Shown piece by piece: positions 39,701-50,183 of a DNA stretch of 64,000 bases; position 1 is the stretch's first letter, and every line of letters starts with the position of its first letter. The stretch comes from Lottia gigantea (taxonomy: Eukaryota > Mollusca > Gastropoda > Lottiidae), in NCBI RefSeq assembly GCF_000327385.1, contig NW_008708986.1:5947736-6011735 (forward strand), in the 5' to 3' direction. Under the pieces are notes generated by a model. It was not told the DNA's origin. It did not search any database and saw nothing but the letters and a program-made list of their open reading frames with translations. The position numbers and the translations under genes were made by a program.

Positions 39701-40613
39701 CGTCTTTTCTTGAGACTACCATATAGAAATGTACCATCTCGAGATTGACGAAATTGAAACCCCCAATAGTTGAGCCAACACGACTTCTTAACTTTTTCTG
39801 AGCGTAAGAATAGGTTGTATTGGTAGCGAACATACAATAAAGGAAACAAAATCTGAAGAGCTGTCGTTTAAACCAGGCTGCTGTCCGATTTATTCTGTGT
39901 ATTCCACGACGTTGATATAGCTTAACATTATATTGTGAATGAATTCTACATTTTGTGACTTTTTTTTAGCAAACCGAAGCTACAAGTTTGTTTACTCGTG
40001 TAAAAGGACCACAACATGATAGAGACTTGGATGGATTATTGAGTCCTAGACATAATATACCTGGTAAACGAAGCCGTACACCAACGTCATTGTCAGATCG
40101 TTACATCAGCGTGACGCCTCGCTCGGCTAGACTACATTTTCCAATACACGATAAAGGGAGACTAAAACGTCTGCTGGAAGAACTGTATTTAGATAAGAAA
40201 TATATGGATAGGCTGTATACACAAACTGGTAAGCATTACGTGGAAGCGTAAATCAACATGTTTACGATCATAAATATGAGAAAACGCTACTTTATTAGCT
40301 TTTCCAGAATTCGAACCAAATGCAACATTGATGTTATTCACTGATCACGATTCTGAATTTATAGAATACATGTAGAGGGACGTCGCACTGGAAATCGGGC
40401 TATTTGAAGCTTTAAATGCTTTGTTTATTTTCAGTGGGTGCTAGAGATAAATGTGAAAAAGACGCTCATGATTTGTCTGAAGATGGTGGACAGTTTTTAA
40501 ATCATGTGGCCAGGTACTGGGAAGAACAAAAACCGTTGCCACCAATATTACGTCTTCACAAAGAGATCACTTATCCAAGTTCTAGTATTGAACATCAAAG
40601 TAGTTATACATAA
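27743..40613 (+). CDS. Type I membrane protein, DUF7042/7043/7044-like Cys-rich ectodomain, long cytoplasmic tail (paralogue A)
   Basis: Exons: 27743-27806, 28207-28384, 28691-28794, 29992-30114, 30395-30544, 31359-31474, 31889-31991, 32422-32430, 32928-33161, 33553-33722, 33920-34138, 36003-36143, 36554-36952, 37212-37811, 38199-38362, 38698-38897, 39160-39224, 39970-40228, 40435-40613; about 1158 aa, all phases agree. Residues 1-21 are a signal peptide. The ectodomain (22-301) opens with CQLPNELRGSW and holds MYTCWSM, CPNELLGKY and YRFTCL blocks typical of invertebrate DUF704x proteins (assigned from memory). A Thr-rich stalk and one TM helix (about 302-326, eight Leu in a row) follow. The tail (327-1158) is polar, Ser/Asn/Arg/Lys-rich and likely disordered, with two degenerate SRLGxD repeats in exon 33920-34138. 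Function unknown; a receptor or adhesion role is only inference. Uncertain joins: the end of exon 3 (28785 or 28794) and the start of exon 16 (38698). Confidence 0.85.
28905..29148 (-). repeat. Dispersed 0.2-0.25 kb repeat, copy 2
   Basis: Contains CCTTCAAATATACCTCAAACT, TTTGAAGGCTCAAATTTC and the terminal CCCGTTTCTGAGAC block shared with copies 3, 4 and 6. Lies in intron 3 of the membrane-protein gene. Confidence 0.85.
34252..34360. repeat. Foldback hairpin element with perfect 26-bp arms
   Basis: GGTTAATGGTCGAAAGCTTG... at the left is exactly reverse-complementary over 26 bp to the right end ...CAAGCTTTCGACCATTAACC, and pairing continues for 8 more bases with one mismatch. A second small palindrome (GGACCGAAGGTCC) lies in the loop. 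Intronic, non-coding, MITE-like. Confidence 0.9.
35608..36002 (+). repeat. Ladder of decayed 3' splice site plus exon-start copies upstream of exon 12
   Basis: At about 35613, 35686, 35733, 35800, 35845 and 35914 the intron repeats the start of exon 36003-36143 (GTTGAAGAAGAGAT, then TTTATGACTCTGACTCTGA). Most copies have a preceding acceptor-like TAG or CAG. Similarity rises towards the real exon. Spacing is about 45-90 bp. These look like tandem duplications of the acceptor region that have decayed. Confidence 0.85.
37957..38172 (+). mobile_element. hAT-type MITE with 8-bp target duplication
   Basis: Ends are CAGGGGTTTTCAACC and, on the other strand, CAGTGGTTCAAAACC. The flanks are TTTTAATT (37949-37956) and TTTTAAAT (38173-38180), an 8-bp target duplication with one mismatch, as expected for hAT. 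It is 216 bp, non-coding, and in intron 14 of the membrane-protein gene. A partial copy lies at 12383-12525. Confidence 0.8.
39586..39760 (+). repeat. Dispersed 0.2-0.25 kb repeat, copy 3
   Basis: Starts GTCTCAGAAACGGG and carries CGAAATTTGAGCCTTCAAAT and GTCCAGAATTATCCGCGTTT. Lies in intron 17 of the membrane-protein gene; its right edge is unclear. Confidence 0.8.
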
Positions 40614-40777
40614 AACTGTGTAGTCGTTGTTTTAATAATATAATTAGTAGATACGATGTTAAATCTTGTGGAAAATGTTTTCACGTTTAAATGATTGTTG
40701 AAGATCGTCCATGTAGGATGCAGTTTTTGGATATGGTCTTGAAGTTCGACTTTTCACCCAATTTCATTACATACTAC

Positions 40778-41022
40778 CAGTGGCGTTGCGAGAATTTTTT
40801 TAAAGGGGAGGTGGGGGGTTTGGGTGGTCCAGAAAATGCTTAAATCTTGCTATTTTCGAGTGAAAATAGAGCAAAAGAATTAGCCCTATGTGAGGGCCAT
40901 GGCATCAGAAAAATTGAATTGATTTTATTAACTTCCATTTAAAGGCAAAAACGTATACATTTGATAGAAATGAAATAGGGTAAAATTGGGGGCAAGGGTA
41001 CTGGGTATCCCCACTGCCACTG
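40778..41022. mobile_element. Short element with CAGTGGC inverted ends
   Basis: Begins CAGTGGCGTTGCGAG and ends, on the other strand, CAGTGGCAGTGGGG. About 245 bp, non-coding, no clear target duplication. Its termini resemble those at 18641 and 19978. Confidence 0.4.
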
Positions 41023-41344
41023 GATTCAACCATTTGTGGCTATATCATTCCTATACGCCGTTGGGTGCAACACTGCACAGTTGTTTTCACATGCTGAAGT
41101 ACATAAGATTTCGATTCAAACCATCAGATATATTGCATTCGACATGAACCAAACCCTCATTGACGACGTTTTAGTTATTATTGCGCTCAAATGAATTAAT
41201 CCAGCATTGGAACAGAATTTCCCAGTTGCAGTACGTAATTGTTCTTGAATTAATGCAAACTTCAATTCAATTCTTTAAACTGTTTCCTGAATATTATTGA
41301 CCTATTGCAATCACCTTCACAGCAAAAAACATGTATATCTACAC

Positions 41345-41562
41345 GGTATCCTGACAACATGATGGATGGATGGATTACTCAGTAAACGCATCTTAACACC
41401 AACGTCATAGTCAGATCATTACATCAGCGTGGTGTCTTGCTCAAATTACATGATATACAAACTTCCCAATACACGATAAAGGGAGATAAAAACGTTTGAT
41501 TGAGACACTGTACTTCGATAAGAAATATGGATGGGCTACATGCACAAACTGGTAAGCATTAC
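41345..41562 (+). pseudogene. Decayed duplicate of exon 18 of the membrane-protein gene
   Basis: Matches exon 39970-40228 from ACACCAACGTCAT through CATTACATCAGCGTG, CCAATACACGATAAAGGGAGA and GATAAGAAATATGGAT to the donor ACTGGTAAGCATTACGT, with many substitutions and small deletions that close the frame. It lies 0.7 kb beyond the functional stop codon, so it cannot contribute to the main product. Confidence 0.85.
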
Positions 41563-41685
41563 GTAATAATAATATTTAATATTAGTTTGTCAATGATTTT
41601 TTAGGTTTCTGAAATAACAGAATTCATGGAAAGGCAAATCAGATTGATGCAATTGGAGGCTATAAGGATCTGGTTAATCGCTTAA

Positions 41686-41998
41686 AGTGGTACTACGTCT
41701 TAGAATTAACATAAAATTTTAGAATTCTAAACTTGGCGAATAAGAACCAGTAAATATACCTTGTGTTATAAATAACATAACAGGATCCTAATATAATCCA
41801 ATAAATCCAAAAAACTTAGTAATTATCCACAAATATGCAATTAACTTAATATCAAGATTTTTCAATAAATAATTAGTTTTATGAATTTTCCAGATTTTAC
41901 AGGGATTCTGCTGTAACTTTATAAGCTGATGGATATATACACATATTGACCATTTCGAGAACTTAAATTATATATTCATTCTAAGTCGCAGTACCACT
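41686..41998. mobile_element. TTAA-flanked MITE with about 22-bp inverted ends
   Basis: TTAA lies at both edges (41682-41685, 41999-42002). Ends are AGTGGTACTACGTCTTAGAA and, on the other strand, AGTGGTACTGCGACTTAGAA. 313 bp, AT-rich, non-coding. Consistent with piggyBac mobilisation. Confidence 0.85.
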
Positions 41999-42751
41999 TT
42001 AAGGAAGGAAACCTCTCTGAATTCCGTAGAGCTTATAAGACTTGACAAATGTTTTCAATTCAGACAAATATGTCTATGGTTTCAGTATTTGATCACTTTG
42101 TGGATTGTCAATTTGTTTTCACAATATTTACCAAATTAACAATATTTTATGTCGAGTTTCTTCATAATGGATGTTATATCTCTCCAGAATTATGAGGTCA
42201 ATATAGTATTGCATTAGCTTTGATACTTTATGACTTTATGAAATTCTGAAATTATAAGCGTTATCGGTTTTCTTTTCTGATCCACCTTATATTTGAATAT
42301 ATGATTTTGGGAGTCTATCTGAATATACAGTAGATATTTCGTTTTGTGTTTCATCTTTTGATTCGTAATGGCTGGCTTACATGGTATCCCACAAAAACCA
42401 CATAACGAAACATTTGTATTTGTATGTTTATCTGTATAAAATCGCAAGACTCTAATTATGGCCACTTAAAGTGTGTACTCTTCCAATTTAAGGTTTCGGG
42501 TTCCATCGGGACAAAGTTGATCAACCGGGTTTTCATGGTATTCAATAACGACTGTAAACCAAATCTTGACTCTGAACAACCCAACGAAGACTCGGCCTCC
42601 CCTTTGCTTTCGTGCATTTCTCCCTTTGCAAAATACATAACATTGATCCGTTAAGATATTTTTGAATTACAGATTGCCTAAAAAAGGTTTAAACACATTC
42701 TGATAATATACATATCTTTAATACTAGTAATTATATTTGAGGTTATACATT

Positions 42752-45700
42752 CTATTGACAGTAATAACCCTTATCTCTAAGTGTGGTACCAGAAGGACAA
42801 GTTCGACATGCCCATTCTGTGCTTGACCAGTATTGGTTAGAATTACAGCAATGTTGTTCATCACGCTTAGTTCTTCTGACAGTTGAACCAGGTTCTTCAT
42901 CAATTGGCGACTCCCTTTTCTTGCCTGATCCATGACGATCGATCAAACATAAGGTTATTCCTGCTTGGATTTTGAAATCAGTAGCTGGCTGAGGTACGGT
43001 GTGATCAGCTGGTAGAGTTTTAAGAGTGATTTTCCATTCATTATAAATGGAGGGTTGAACAAGTCTATCGACGAAACCTTCAGAAGTTAGACATATTTTA
43101 ATCAGATTTTTGCCAGGTGCATCACATAGCTGATATGGATTATCTCTCTTCACAGTGTAACAGTTAAAGCTATTTTCTGTATATCGTGCCGAATAACCTG
43201 TAACAGGAATCAAGTATTTGATTCCACCATACCGTAGAAAATTTTCCATGCTCGGCTCTACATTGACTTCGATAGTGTTAAGATGGTGGCTCGTCATCGG
43301 AGGAAGGTAAATCTCAAATCGTGCTATATACATAGCCTTTTCTGCATCATGTTGCTCTAACCATCGACTGTCTACCAGCCACTGAAAATTCGGTACCTTA
43401 AAAGTTATCGTTTTCTTACTGTACAATTCATTCAAGTCTAGGTACGCCTGGTCTTGTGGATTTGATGGAGTTATTGGTATCGACACGTAATGTGTGATTT
43501 CATTATTGACGTGACAGAGTGGTGTTGGTCTGTGACCGATCACTTGTGAAATAGCCCGATGGGATGGATTATTCAATGCAGAGGTACATTTGTCTTGAAC
43601 ACGCCCTCCTCTTGTATAGGTCAATACGTCACAGTATTCAGTTATCAGTTCCCAGAGGTTCAAAGTTGAAATTATGAAGGAATTGATTGCAAACTTTTGA
43701 AGGAAGGCTTGGTCAACTGCATGATTACTAGAATAGACCAATTTAAGGTCATTAGCTTTTTGTTCTGCCAGGTAAGCACGCGAGGTGTCAGACAAAGCGT
43801 CCATAAGATCAAATTGATATTCATATACTTCTTCACACAAAGCTATGAGTTCAGATATAGGTCCATGTACTTTGACACAATCACCCTTTGTGGCAAATAT
43901 TATTTCTCCAACAGCAGAGATAGCAGTTCCACCAGCGAAGGCAGCCTCACACATCACTTCAGTTATCGTCTCAAGTTTGGCTCCATATGATGATATATCT
44001 GCAGCCACGATTTTGGGATCATAACCATTATATTTACCGAGGAAAGTACCAGCTGTCGTGGTTGCATCATGTCCATATTTTAACGCATCTATTAACTTCT
44101 TGGCATCTAATAATTGGTTTTCATTGGATAAAAATCCTTCTCCTAATCTAGTAGCGTGCTGGATTAGATCAGGAAATGCATCCTGCTGTAGCTGAATAAG
44201 TTGAGCCGTGACGACACCTGTCTGAGCCAATTCATTGATTGAGTCCATCAAATCCATGAAACTTGATCCACCGAGTAGAGTACTGGCCGGGTTGGCTATT
44301 TGAACCAGTGCAATGCCTAAACTCAAAAGTCTACCAGAAATTTCAAGGACATTATTTTCAAAAGCGGCTTGGAAAATATTTTGAAACATGTCAGATGCAA
44401 CCTCGGTAACGTTGTTAATTTTGGATTTGTAAAGGTTAAGTCTTCCATCTATATATGCTATGTCTGCTTCGGCTTTGTCTTTATCGTAGTCAGCCAAGGA
44501 TGCAAAATAGGTGGATAGCGTACCAAAGTTGTTTTGTAATTGTCCCGTCAGTTGATTAAAATATGCTTCATTTTGTGAATGGATAGATGTTGATGCGACA
44601 TCGAGTTGAAGTTGTTCCAAAACGGTTTTATAGTCAACTGTCGGGTTTAGGACCTTTGTATTAGAATTTTTTGAATTGTCAAAGACATTTATAAAGAGAG
44701 ACACACTAGTCAAAAGTGGCTCAAGAATACAAAAACCATAATATCGAACATGAACCGTGCCTGAACACACATACACTTCCAATTCTTTTGGATAATAGTT
44801 AAGAGAAGGTAGAGTCGCGACAAAGGTCTTCAAATTCTCCATGTCAAATTGTTCAACATAAGCTTTTATTTTACTTTGTGTAGAAACTATGATTGGATCG
44901 ATCACGCTTAATTCGAAACCGTCATTCATGTAATAACAAAACGGATGATGTGACATCCAAATGATCAAATCTGACTTCGCTTTTTGAACTTCTTGGCTTG
45001 TCCAGCTGTTTATAGCCGAAACATCGGTCAAACGTTTCACCGCGGGTAGAAGCAACTTTATAACGCAATCCGGTCTGTAAACCCAATCTTCCTTACATTC
45101 CGTATATTTACAATAATAAGCTTTGGGCCAGTCAATTACACACATTGAATCTTCTACAGTGATGTGAGGGTTGTACTTGTTGTAAAGTTGTAACAAACCG
45201 TTTCTATCTTCCTCAAGAACTTCTGTCTTAAACTCTTGCATTACGTCACGGGTTATTCGGCTAAGAAAATACATAGATTGGACAGCCATGAAAGGGATAA
45301 GCCATCCTTTGGTAAAAGTTTCTTGAAATGTGACATCGTAAAGGCAAGGTTTCGTGTCGTCTTGGTTGTTGCAGCTTTCAAACTTTAGGATATAATCCTT
45401 AACTTTACAGTAGTACATTATACCAATTGGATCATTCGTATGTTGGTTACATCGTGTGGTTACTGTTGTCTTCACGTTGTTTAAGTGACTGGTGGTAATC
45501 CAATTAGAAATAGTCGACGGACTTGCCAATTTCATATTACACTCCCATGATAATCTTGAGTGATAGAAGACATTTTCTTGAATCCTTGCAGGAATAAAAT
45601 CTAAAATATTTTCTGTAAAAAATAATTCTAAAGCTTCACTTCTTACAGTACTGTCTACACCAAGTATAGACATTTGGTTCAAAGAGGATTTGGTTTTTAA

Positions 45701-46240
45701 AGAATTACCATCATGAAGAAGTAATATTAAATGAGTAAGTGCTACGTTCATATCGCAAAAGAACTCTTTATCCAAACAATTATAAGGCCATGTAGTACTT
45801 TTACTGTTATAATTTGTACATGCGGGCTGAAAAAAGTCCATCTGCAGTTTACTTATGTCGACAATTCCATCAGGCTTTGATGCTCCCAATTCTGCTGATA
45901 TTTTAAAATGAGCTAAACCTTCTTCCAATTCAGAGACTATAATACGTGTCAAGAATGACCATAGATTTCCAATTGATTTTTTAACATCATGAGGTTGAGC
46001 AAGCCATGATTGGAAACTTAAGGTGCTTCCACTGAGATCACTAGTTACGGTATTTCCACGCCATCTCAGCCTCAGTTTACCAGTAGCTGGATCAAAGTCA
46101 GCATGGTATAATACTTTCATGAATTCCCCGTCTGGTAAAGTTTCAGCTGGTTGAAATGACTTCACACAAACATTGCTATTACTCTGAATTGAAACAGTGA
46201 TCAGTAGAAGACCAATACAGCATGTGAACAGCCAAATCAT
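42752..46240 (-). CDS. Secreted 1162-aa protein of unknown function, single coding exon, Cys-rich C-terminal peptide
   Basis: I do not recognise this family. The coding region is one uninterrupted exon. The start is the ATG at 46238-46240, giving a clear signal peptide (MIWLFTCCIGLLLITVSI). A likely 3' splice site (TTTTTAG) at 46264-46265 suggests a non-coding 5' exon further right. The N-terminal third is Cys-containing and globular in composition. Residues of about 560-850 look strongly alpha-helical, with a hydrophobic stretch (ISGRLLSLGIALVQIANPAS). Near the end RRTKR fits a furin site (R-x-K/R-R), and the 36 residues after it carry five cysteines (HCC, WACRTC, YYC). It could be a secreted proprotein or matrix protein. 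It is convergent with the membrane-protein gene on its left. Confidence 0.9.
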   Translation of the reverse strand: MIWLFTCCIGLLLITVSIQSNSNVCVKSFQPAETLPDGEFMKVLYHADFDPATGKLRLRWRGNTVTSDLSGSTLSFQSWLAQPHDVKKSIGNLWSFLTRIIVSELEEGLAHFKISAELGASKPDGIVDISKLQMDFFQPACTNYNSKSTTWPYNCLDKEFFCDMNVALTHLILLLHDGNSLKTKSSLNQMSILGVDSTVRSEALELFFTENILDFIPARIQENVFYHSRLSWECNMKLASPSTISNWITTSHLNNVKTTVTTRCNQHTNDPIGIMYYCKVKDYILKFESCNNQDDTKPCLYDVTFQETFTKGWLIPFMAVQSMYFLSRITRDVMQEFKTEVLEEDRNGLLQLYNKYNPHITVEDSMCVIDWPKAYYCKYTECKEDWVYRPDCVIKLLLPAVKRLTDVSAINSWTSQEVQKAKSDLIIWMSHHPFCYYMNDGFELSVIDPIIVSTQSKIKAYVEQFDMENLKTFVATLPSLNYYPKELEVYVCSGTVHVRYYGFCILEPLLTSVSLFINVFDNSKNSNTKVLNPTVDYKTVLEQLQLDVASTSIHSQNEAYFNQLTGQLQNNFGTLSTYFASLADYDKDKAEADIAYIDGRLNLYKSKINNVTEVASDMFQNIFQAAFENNVLEISGRLLSLGIALVQIANPASTLLGGSSFMDLMDSINELAQTGVVTAQLIQLQQDAFPDLIQHATRLGEGFLSNENQLLDAKKLIDALKYGHDATTTAGTFLGKYNGYDPKIVAADISSYGAKLETITEVMCEAAFAGGTAISAVGEIIFATKGDCVKVHGPISELIALCEEVYEYQFDLMDALSDTSRAYLAEQKANDLKLVYSSNHAVDQAFLQKFAINSFIISTLNLWELITEYCDVLTYTRGGRVQDKCTSALNNPSHRAISQVIGHRPTPLCHVNNEITHYVSIPITPSNPQDQAYLDLNELYSKKTITFKVPNFQWLVDSRWLEQHDAEKAMYIARFEIYLPPMTSHHLNTIEVNVEPSMENFLRYGGIKYLIPVTGYSARYTENSFNCYTVKRDNPYQLCDAPGKNLIKICLTSEGFVDRLVQPSIYNEWKITLKTLPADHTVPQPATDFKIQAGITLCLIDRHGSGKKRESPIDEEPGSTVRRTKRDEQHCCNSNQYWSSTEWACRTCPSGTTLRDKGYYCQ

Positions 46241-47102
46241 TTTACAAAATAGCTTGTCCAAACCTAAAAAGAATAGAAAATTGTAGTTTTGGGCACAAGT
46301 CTATATACAATACAAATCGAAGAACGAAATTAATGAAATACGAATTTTGATGTGTCACTGCTCCGAAATGGATTTGTGAAGCATCGGCGTAAAATTTGAG
46401 CACGTGGCTATCTCTCTTCAATCCAAATGTTCAGGGATCTTAAACGTGCACAATCTGTAACATACAACTTCTGCGACTTTTTTCAGCTTATCAGCTTCTC
46501 CACCTTGTATGACATCGAAATGGCAAAACCAAAGGTATATAATCAAATTTCAAGTATTTTACAAACTATTTTTCAAAAATCATTTTCGTCGATATTTCCA
46601 TGTTGCTTCATTTTTGCTTTTGATAGAATACAATATGTCGGCCCTGTCACATGGACGATTAAGCAAGCGTTTACACCCAGCCCATGACAAATTTATCAAA
46701 TTCACTACCGCGCGTCAAATGCATCATAGGTATGTATTATATAAGCAATGTATTATTGAAAAACACTGGTATACGCCGTAGTAAGAGGAGCAGTATAAAC
46801 AATAATTATACTGTAAATGAAATGTTCGATGTATGCGAGTAATACTCAAAACTTCTATTTCTATTGAGTAACGTGCTTTGATCCTATATCGAACTTATCT
46901 CCATTGTAAGTTGACATATGCCTACATATTTGACGTGTTCTGGAACATACTTAATGTTTTTTTTACAGGTAACGTATAACCAATCGGCACCCAATATTTT
47001 ATTTAACTGTCGGTAAGTAAGTTCTGTGGTCGTCCAAGATAAGTCCAGCATAAACTCAAAGCAGCCGACAATCCACTTATGCCAGACGTAGATATACGTC
47101 GA

Positions 47103-47133
47103 AGATTTTGTGCATGCACAAAATGCTTCGTCG
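47103..47133. repeat. 20-bp perfect palindrome inside a longer imperfect one
   Basis: ATTTTGTGCATGCACAAAAT is its own reverse complement, flanked by CGAAG and GCTTCG, which extend the pairing with one unpaired base. Nearby GTTGACATATGCC (46912) and, inverted, GTCAGCATATGCC (47180) may mark the edges of a foldback element. Confidence 0.6.
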
Positions 47134-48026
47134 ACTTCGCCGTACTTTGACGGATAGCAGTTTGTTGCAGCGTAGTCGCCAAACGTTGGCATATGCTGAC
47201 TAAATCGTCATGGTGTGACAGAACATTAGTGGAACTGGTATATAACCGTCGCTAGAGTAAGTTTTCGAAAAGTTCTCTATTGGTTTTATATCACGTTATG
47301 TATACGTTCAATTCATTATAAATATGAATACGCCCAAAATTTAAGAAATACGCCCCAAGAGATCAGTGTAATATTCAGAGAAATTTTGCTACTTCGACTA
47401 AGTTTTTTAACCATGCCACATTTTGTTACTTTAACGTTGGTGTGAATATTATGTTCATTAAATTATTATTTCGAGATATTTTCATGGAGTATAATATTTC
47501 CCAACTTTCATACATACTATATATTTCTGGACGGTCGTGGTATAAATTATATTTAACAATAACATAATTTCATTTATAAGGAAACTAAATATGCTTACCC
47601 AATATATTGTATTTTGCCAATGAAGAATCTGTAGTGAATAAGCTGGATTCGATGAGATCGTGTTCAAATTCCAGATGTATTTATACTCTTGGATGAAATT
47701 AAATTAATTAACTCGTTAATAGATTTTGTGCAAAAGATAAAAAAAGAAAATTGTATATGCATTGATTTAATTAACAATACCAGTAAACAACATCTACATT
47801 AATTCCAGTACAATTACCTGCATCTGGTGGCATCTGGGAAATTCCGTTTTAATGCTGGATTGAGCGCACTAATAACTATAAACATTGACCCGATTTTCAG
47901 CAAAAATCAACTGCGCAGTCTTCCATCCAAGACTTTCAAAGTGAATCTGCTTCTAAACCTAACCGAACTCTATAAACAAATCTAAAATCCAATCATTAAG
48001 TTAGTCTGCCCACTATTTGTACCCAC

Positions 48027-48272
48027 AGTCTCATTATGTTACGCATAATTCCTTCAAAAATACTTCATACTAGGAATTTTACTCACTATTCTGTATATGT
48101 ATTGTCTATATATCACAAAGTATTTCAAAATGGCGATTCATCATTGTAATATTCAAACGCGGATAATTCTGGTCACATAAAGATTTGAAGGCTCAAATTT
48201 CGACGGTGAGCTGCGGACACTATTACTAATTGGCTTAGCTAAAAAAAAAATCCCGTTTCTGAGACTAAAGTA
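48027..48272 (-). repeat. Dispersed 0.2-0.25 kb repeat, copy 4
   Basis: Contains TTCAAACGCGGATAATTCTG, TTTGAAGGCTCAAATTTCGA, GGCTTAGCTAAA and the terminal CCCGTTTCTGAGACT shared with other copies. Confidence 0.85.
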
Positions 48273-49224
48273 TGATTTAAAAAAAAAAATGGCGCCTCAA
48301 CCCCTTTAATTATACTTCATTTTAATTATTCTGGAATCCAATATAGTGGACATACTTTTAGTTGTAAAATGCTGAAGTAATAGATAGTCATAGTAATAGA
48401 TAGCTAATCAATTATTAGCGTGGATTGCAATAATCCAAAAGAATTCACACAAAATTATGTACATCAGTTAAAAACTTGGTCAAAACAATGTTGTCTCTTT
48501 AATAGTCACTTTCCGCCAAAACATTTTTTGAGCATGAGTGGTTTTTTTTTTATGTGGTAAATCTATTAACGAATATCAATTTCAGACTGTGTTACCAAAC
48601 AACATCTGTTGCAAGTTGACAGTGTTTAGATTAGTTTTTCTCAGCAGGGGATTGGAAGACCTGGGGAGGGATTATTACCAACGGGACATGGAGAGGAATC
48701 GTCGGACCACAGAAGAAATGGGGGGCAAGGTGAACTACGACTGAAATGTACATCATTCTTGTTGACTTACAGAAAGACGTTAACGAATATTTAATCCAAT
48801 GGTCGCATTGAACTATCTCCATATGTGGAGTATGATTTTTTAACTATTCATGGTTAATCGCTGAATACATTTTTATAGTGAAATACTCTTTCAAATTGTC
48901 TGATTCATCTTGGGGAGGAACAGATTTGGAAGAACTTTGCTGGGAAGGAACGATCTCACTGAGGTTGAGAAGCACTGGTTTAGATGTACCACTGTTGATT
49001 ATAAGTACAGTATTCAAGGTCATCATTCACCTTTAGAGCACTGAAAATGTAACGTACTCACATCATACCGTACAAACGTAATATATACATAATATAAATG
49101 AATAACAGCTGTTGTGGTTTGCCAAATATATATGTATATCTAAAATATATGATATATAGAGCTAAATTTGGTTTCGAGTTTTTTGATGCATACGGCTCAA
49201 ATCAGCAAACTCTCAACCTTACCC

Positions 49225-49545
49225 CTTGTCCCTCACACCATAGGGAAAAAGAACATCGGTCATAAGTTCTCTGTTGCATCGTAGTCAGTAATCATTGCCA
49301 CCTGTTGGCCGAACGGGTTTTCCACTATTCGCCTGCCTCAGGGGAGCCTGTGTTTTGCAATCGGTTGGTTTCTCGTCATGCCTCTGCGGGAGTATGGCTT
49401 CATGAGATACGTCCTTAAGGCGAAGGCGTCATCAGCAAGGATAAAAAAAACATGGGACGTCCCCGTCATCATTCGGCAGATTGTCTAGAGAAGGGTAGGT
49501 CGATGAAGCCATCTTCTAATGCACACTTACATCTCTGGGGCTTTG
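49225..49545 (-). pseudogene. PIF/Harbinger transposase fragment (DDE_4/HARBI1-like), decayed
   Basis: In minus-strand frames one reads [10 protein letters not shown], then [20 protein letters not shown], then RRIVENPFGQ. This is the order of the HARBI1 C-terminal catalytic region (DDAFPLR..LMKPY.RRGL...R.VVENAFG). Frameshifts, one at a T run near 49441, and a stop between the blocks show it is dead. Only about 100 codons remain. Confidence 0.8.
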
Positions 49546-50183
49546 AAGATTTTGGCGTCAGACATGTGCCCCCGTACACAGAGTTATAATTTAAATTGAA
49601 GATTGTAATTTTGGGACCTTGACGAAATAAACATAGATGGATTGTATTAGCACCGCGTTACAGTATATAAAAATAAACTCAAATGACCATCGCTTCAATA
49701 CGATATGCTAAAGGTATATCAATTGTAATTCATTTCAACCATTCCGATTATTACGTTGATCATAATACAGGGGTGTATTGTGAACCTCATTTTGATGAAA
49801 GGCATCAACAAATATTTGGCTCGATTCATACATTAGTTGTGGTTACATAATATATGGAAGATTTACATTTTTATTGACATATCATAATTTATACAATCAT
49901 TGTCACCCAAAGGCACTTGATTATGACGAAAATACTTAAAAGCCTATGATAATATATAACCAAATACAGTTTATTAAGTAAGAAATATACCTTGTATTGA
50001 CATTAATCAAATGAAAAATAAATGAATTCACATCATTATCCAAAATCCATATTATTGAACAAAGGGGGAAATAATCAAGTCTCGATTCTTGTTTTTATGA
50101 AGTTGAAACCGCTTTTCTGTTTTAAAAAAATATATTCATGGCCTTTGAATCAAAATCCACACAAAGTGACTTCTTGGGTAGGG

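Larger units (their letters stand above)
40614..42751. other. Intergenic region between convergent genes, with repeats and a dead exon copy
   Basis: Separates the stop codons of the plus-strand membrane-protein gene and the minus-strand 1162-aa gene. It holds a CAGTGGC-ended element, a relic of exon 18 and a TTAA MITE, listed separately. The rest shows nothing recognisable. Confidence 0.6.
46241..50183. other. Intergenic region with repeats and a transposase relic
   Basis: Holds the putative 5' splice-acceptor/UTR of the 1162-aa gene (46241-46263), a palindrome near 47103, repeat copy 4 and a Harbinger fragment. A minus-strand AATAAA (TTTATT on plus, 49970-49975) lies about 210 bp beyond the stop of the first sulfatase and may be its poly(A) signal. 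No intact gene was seen. Confidence 0.6.

Noticed and set aside
48538-48744. Plus-strand 68-codon open frame
   Set aside because: Looks like degenerate repeat DNA; no motif, no splice context.
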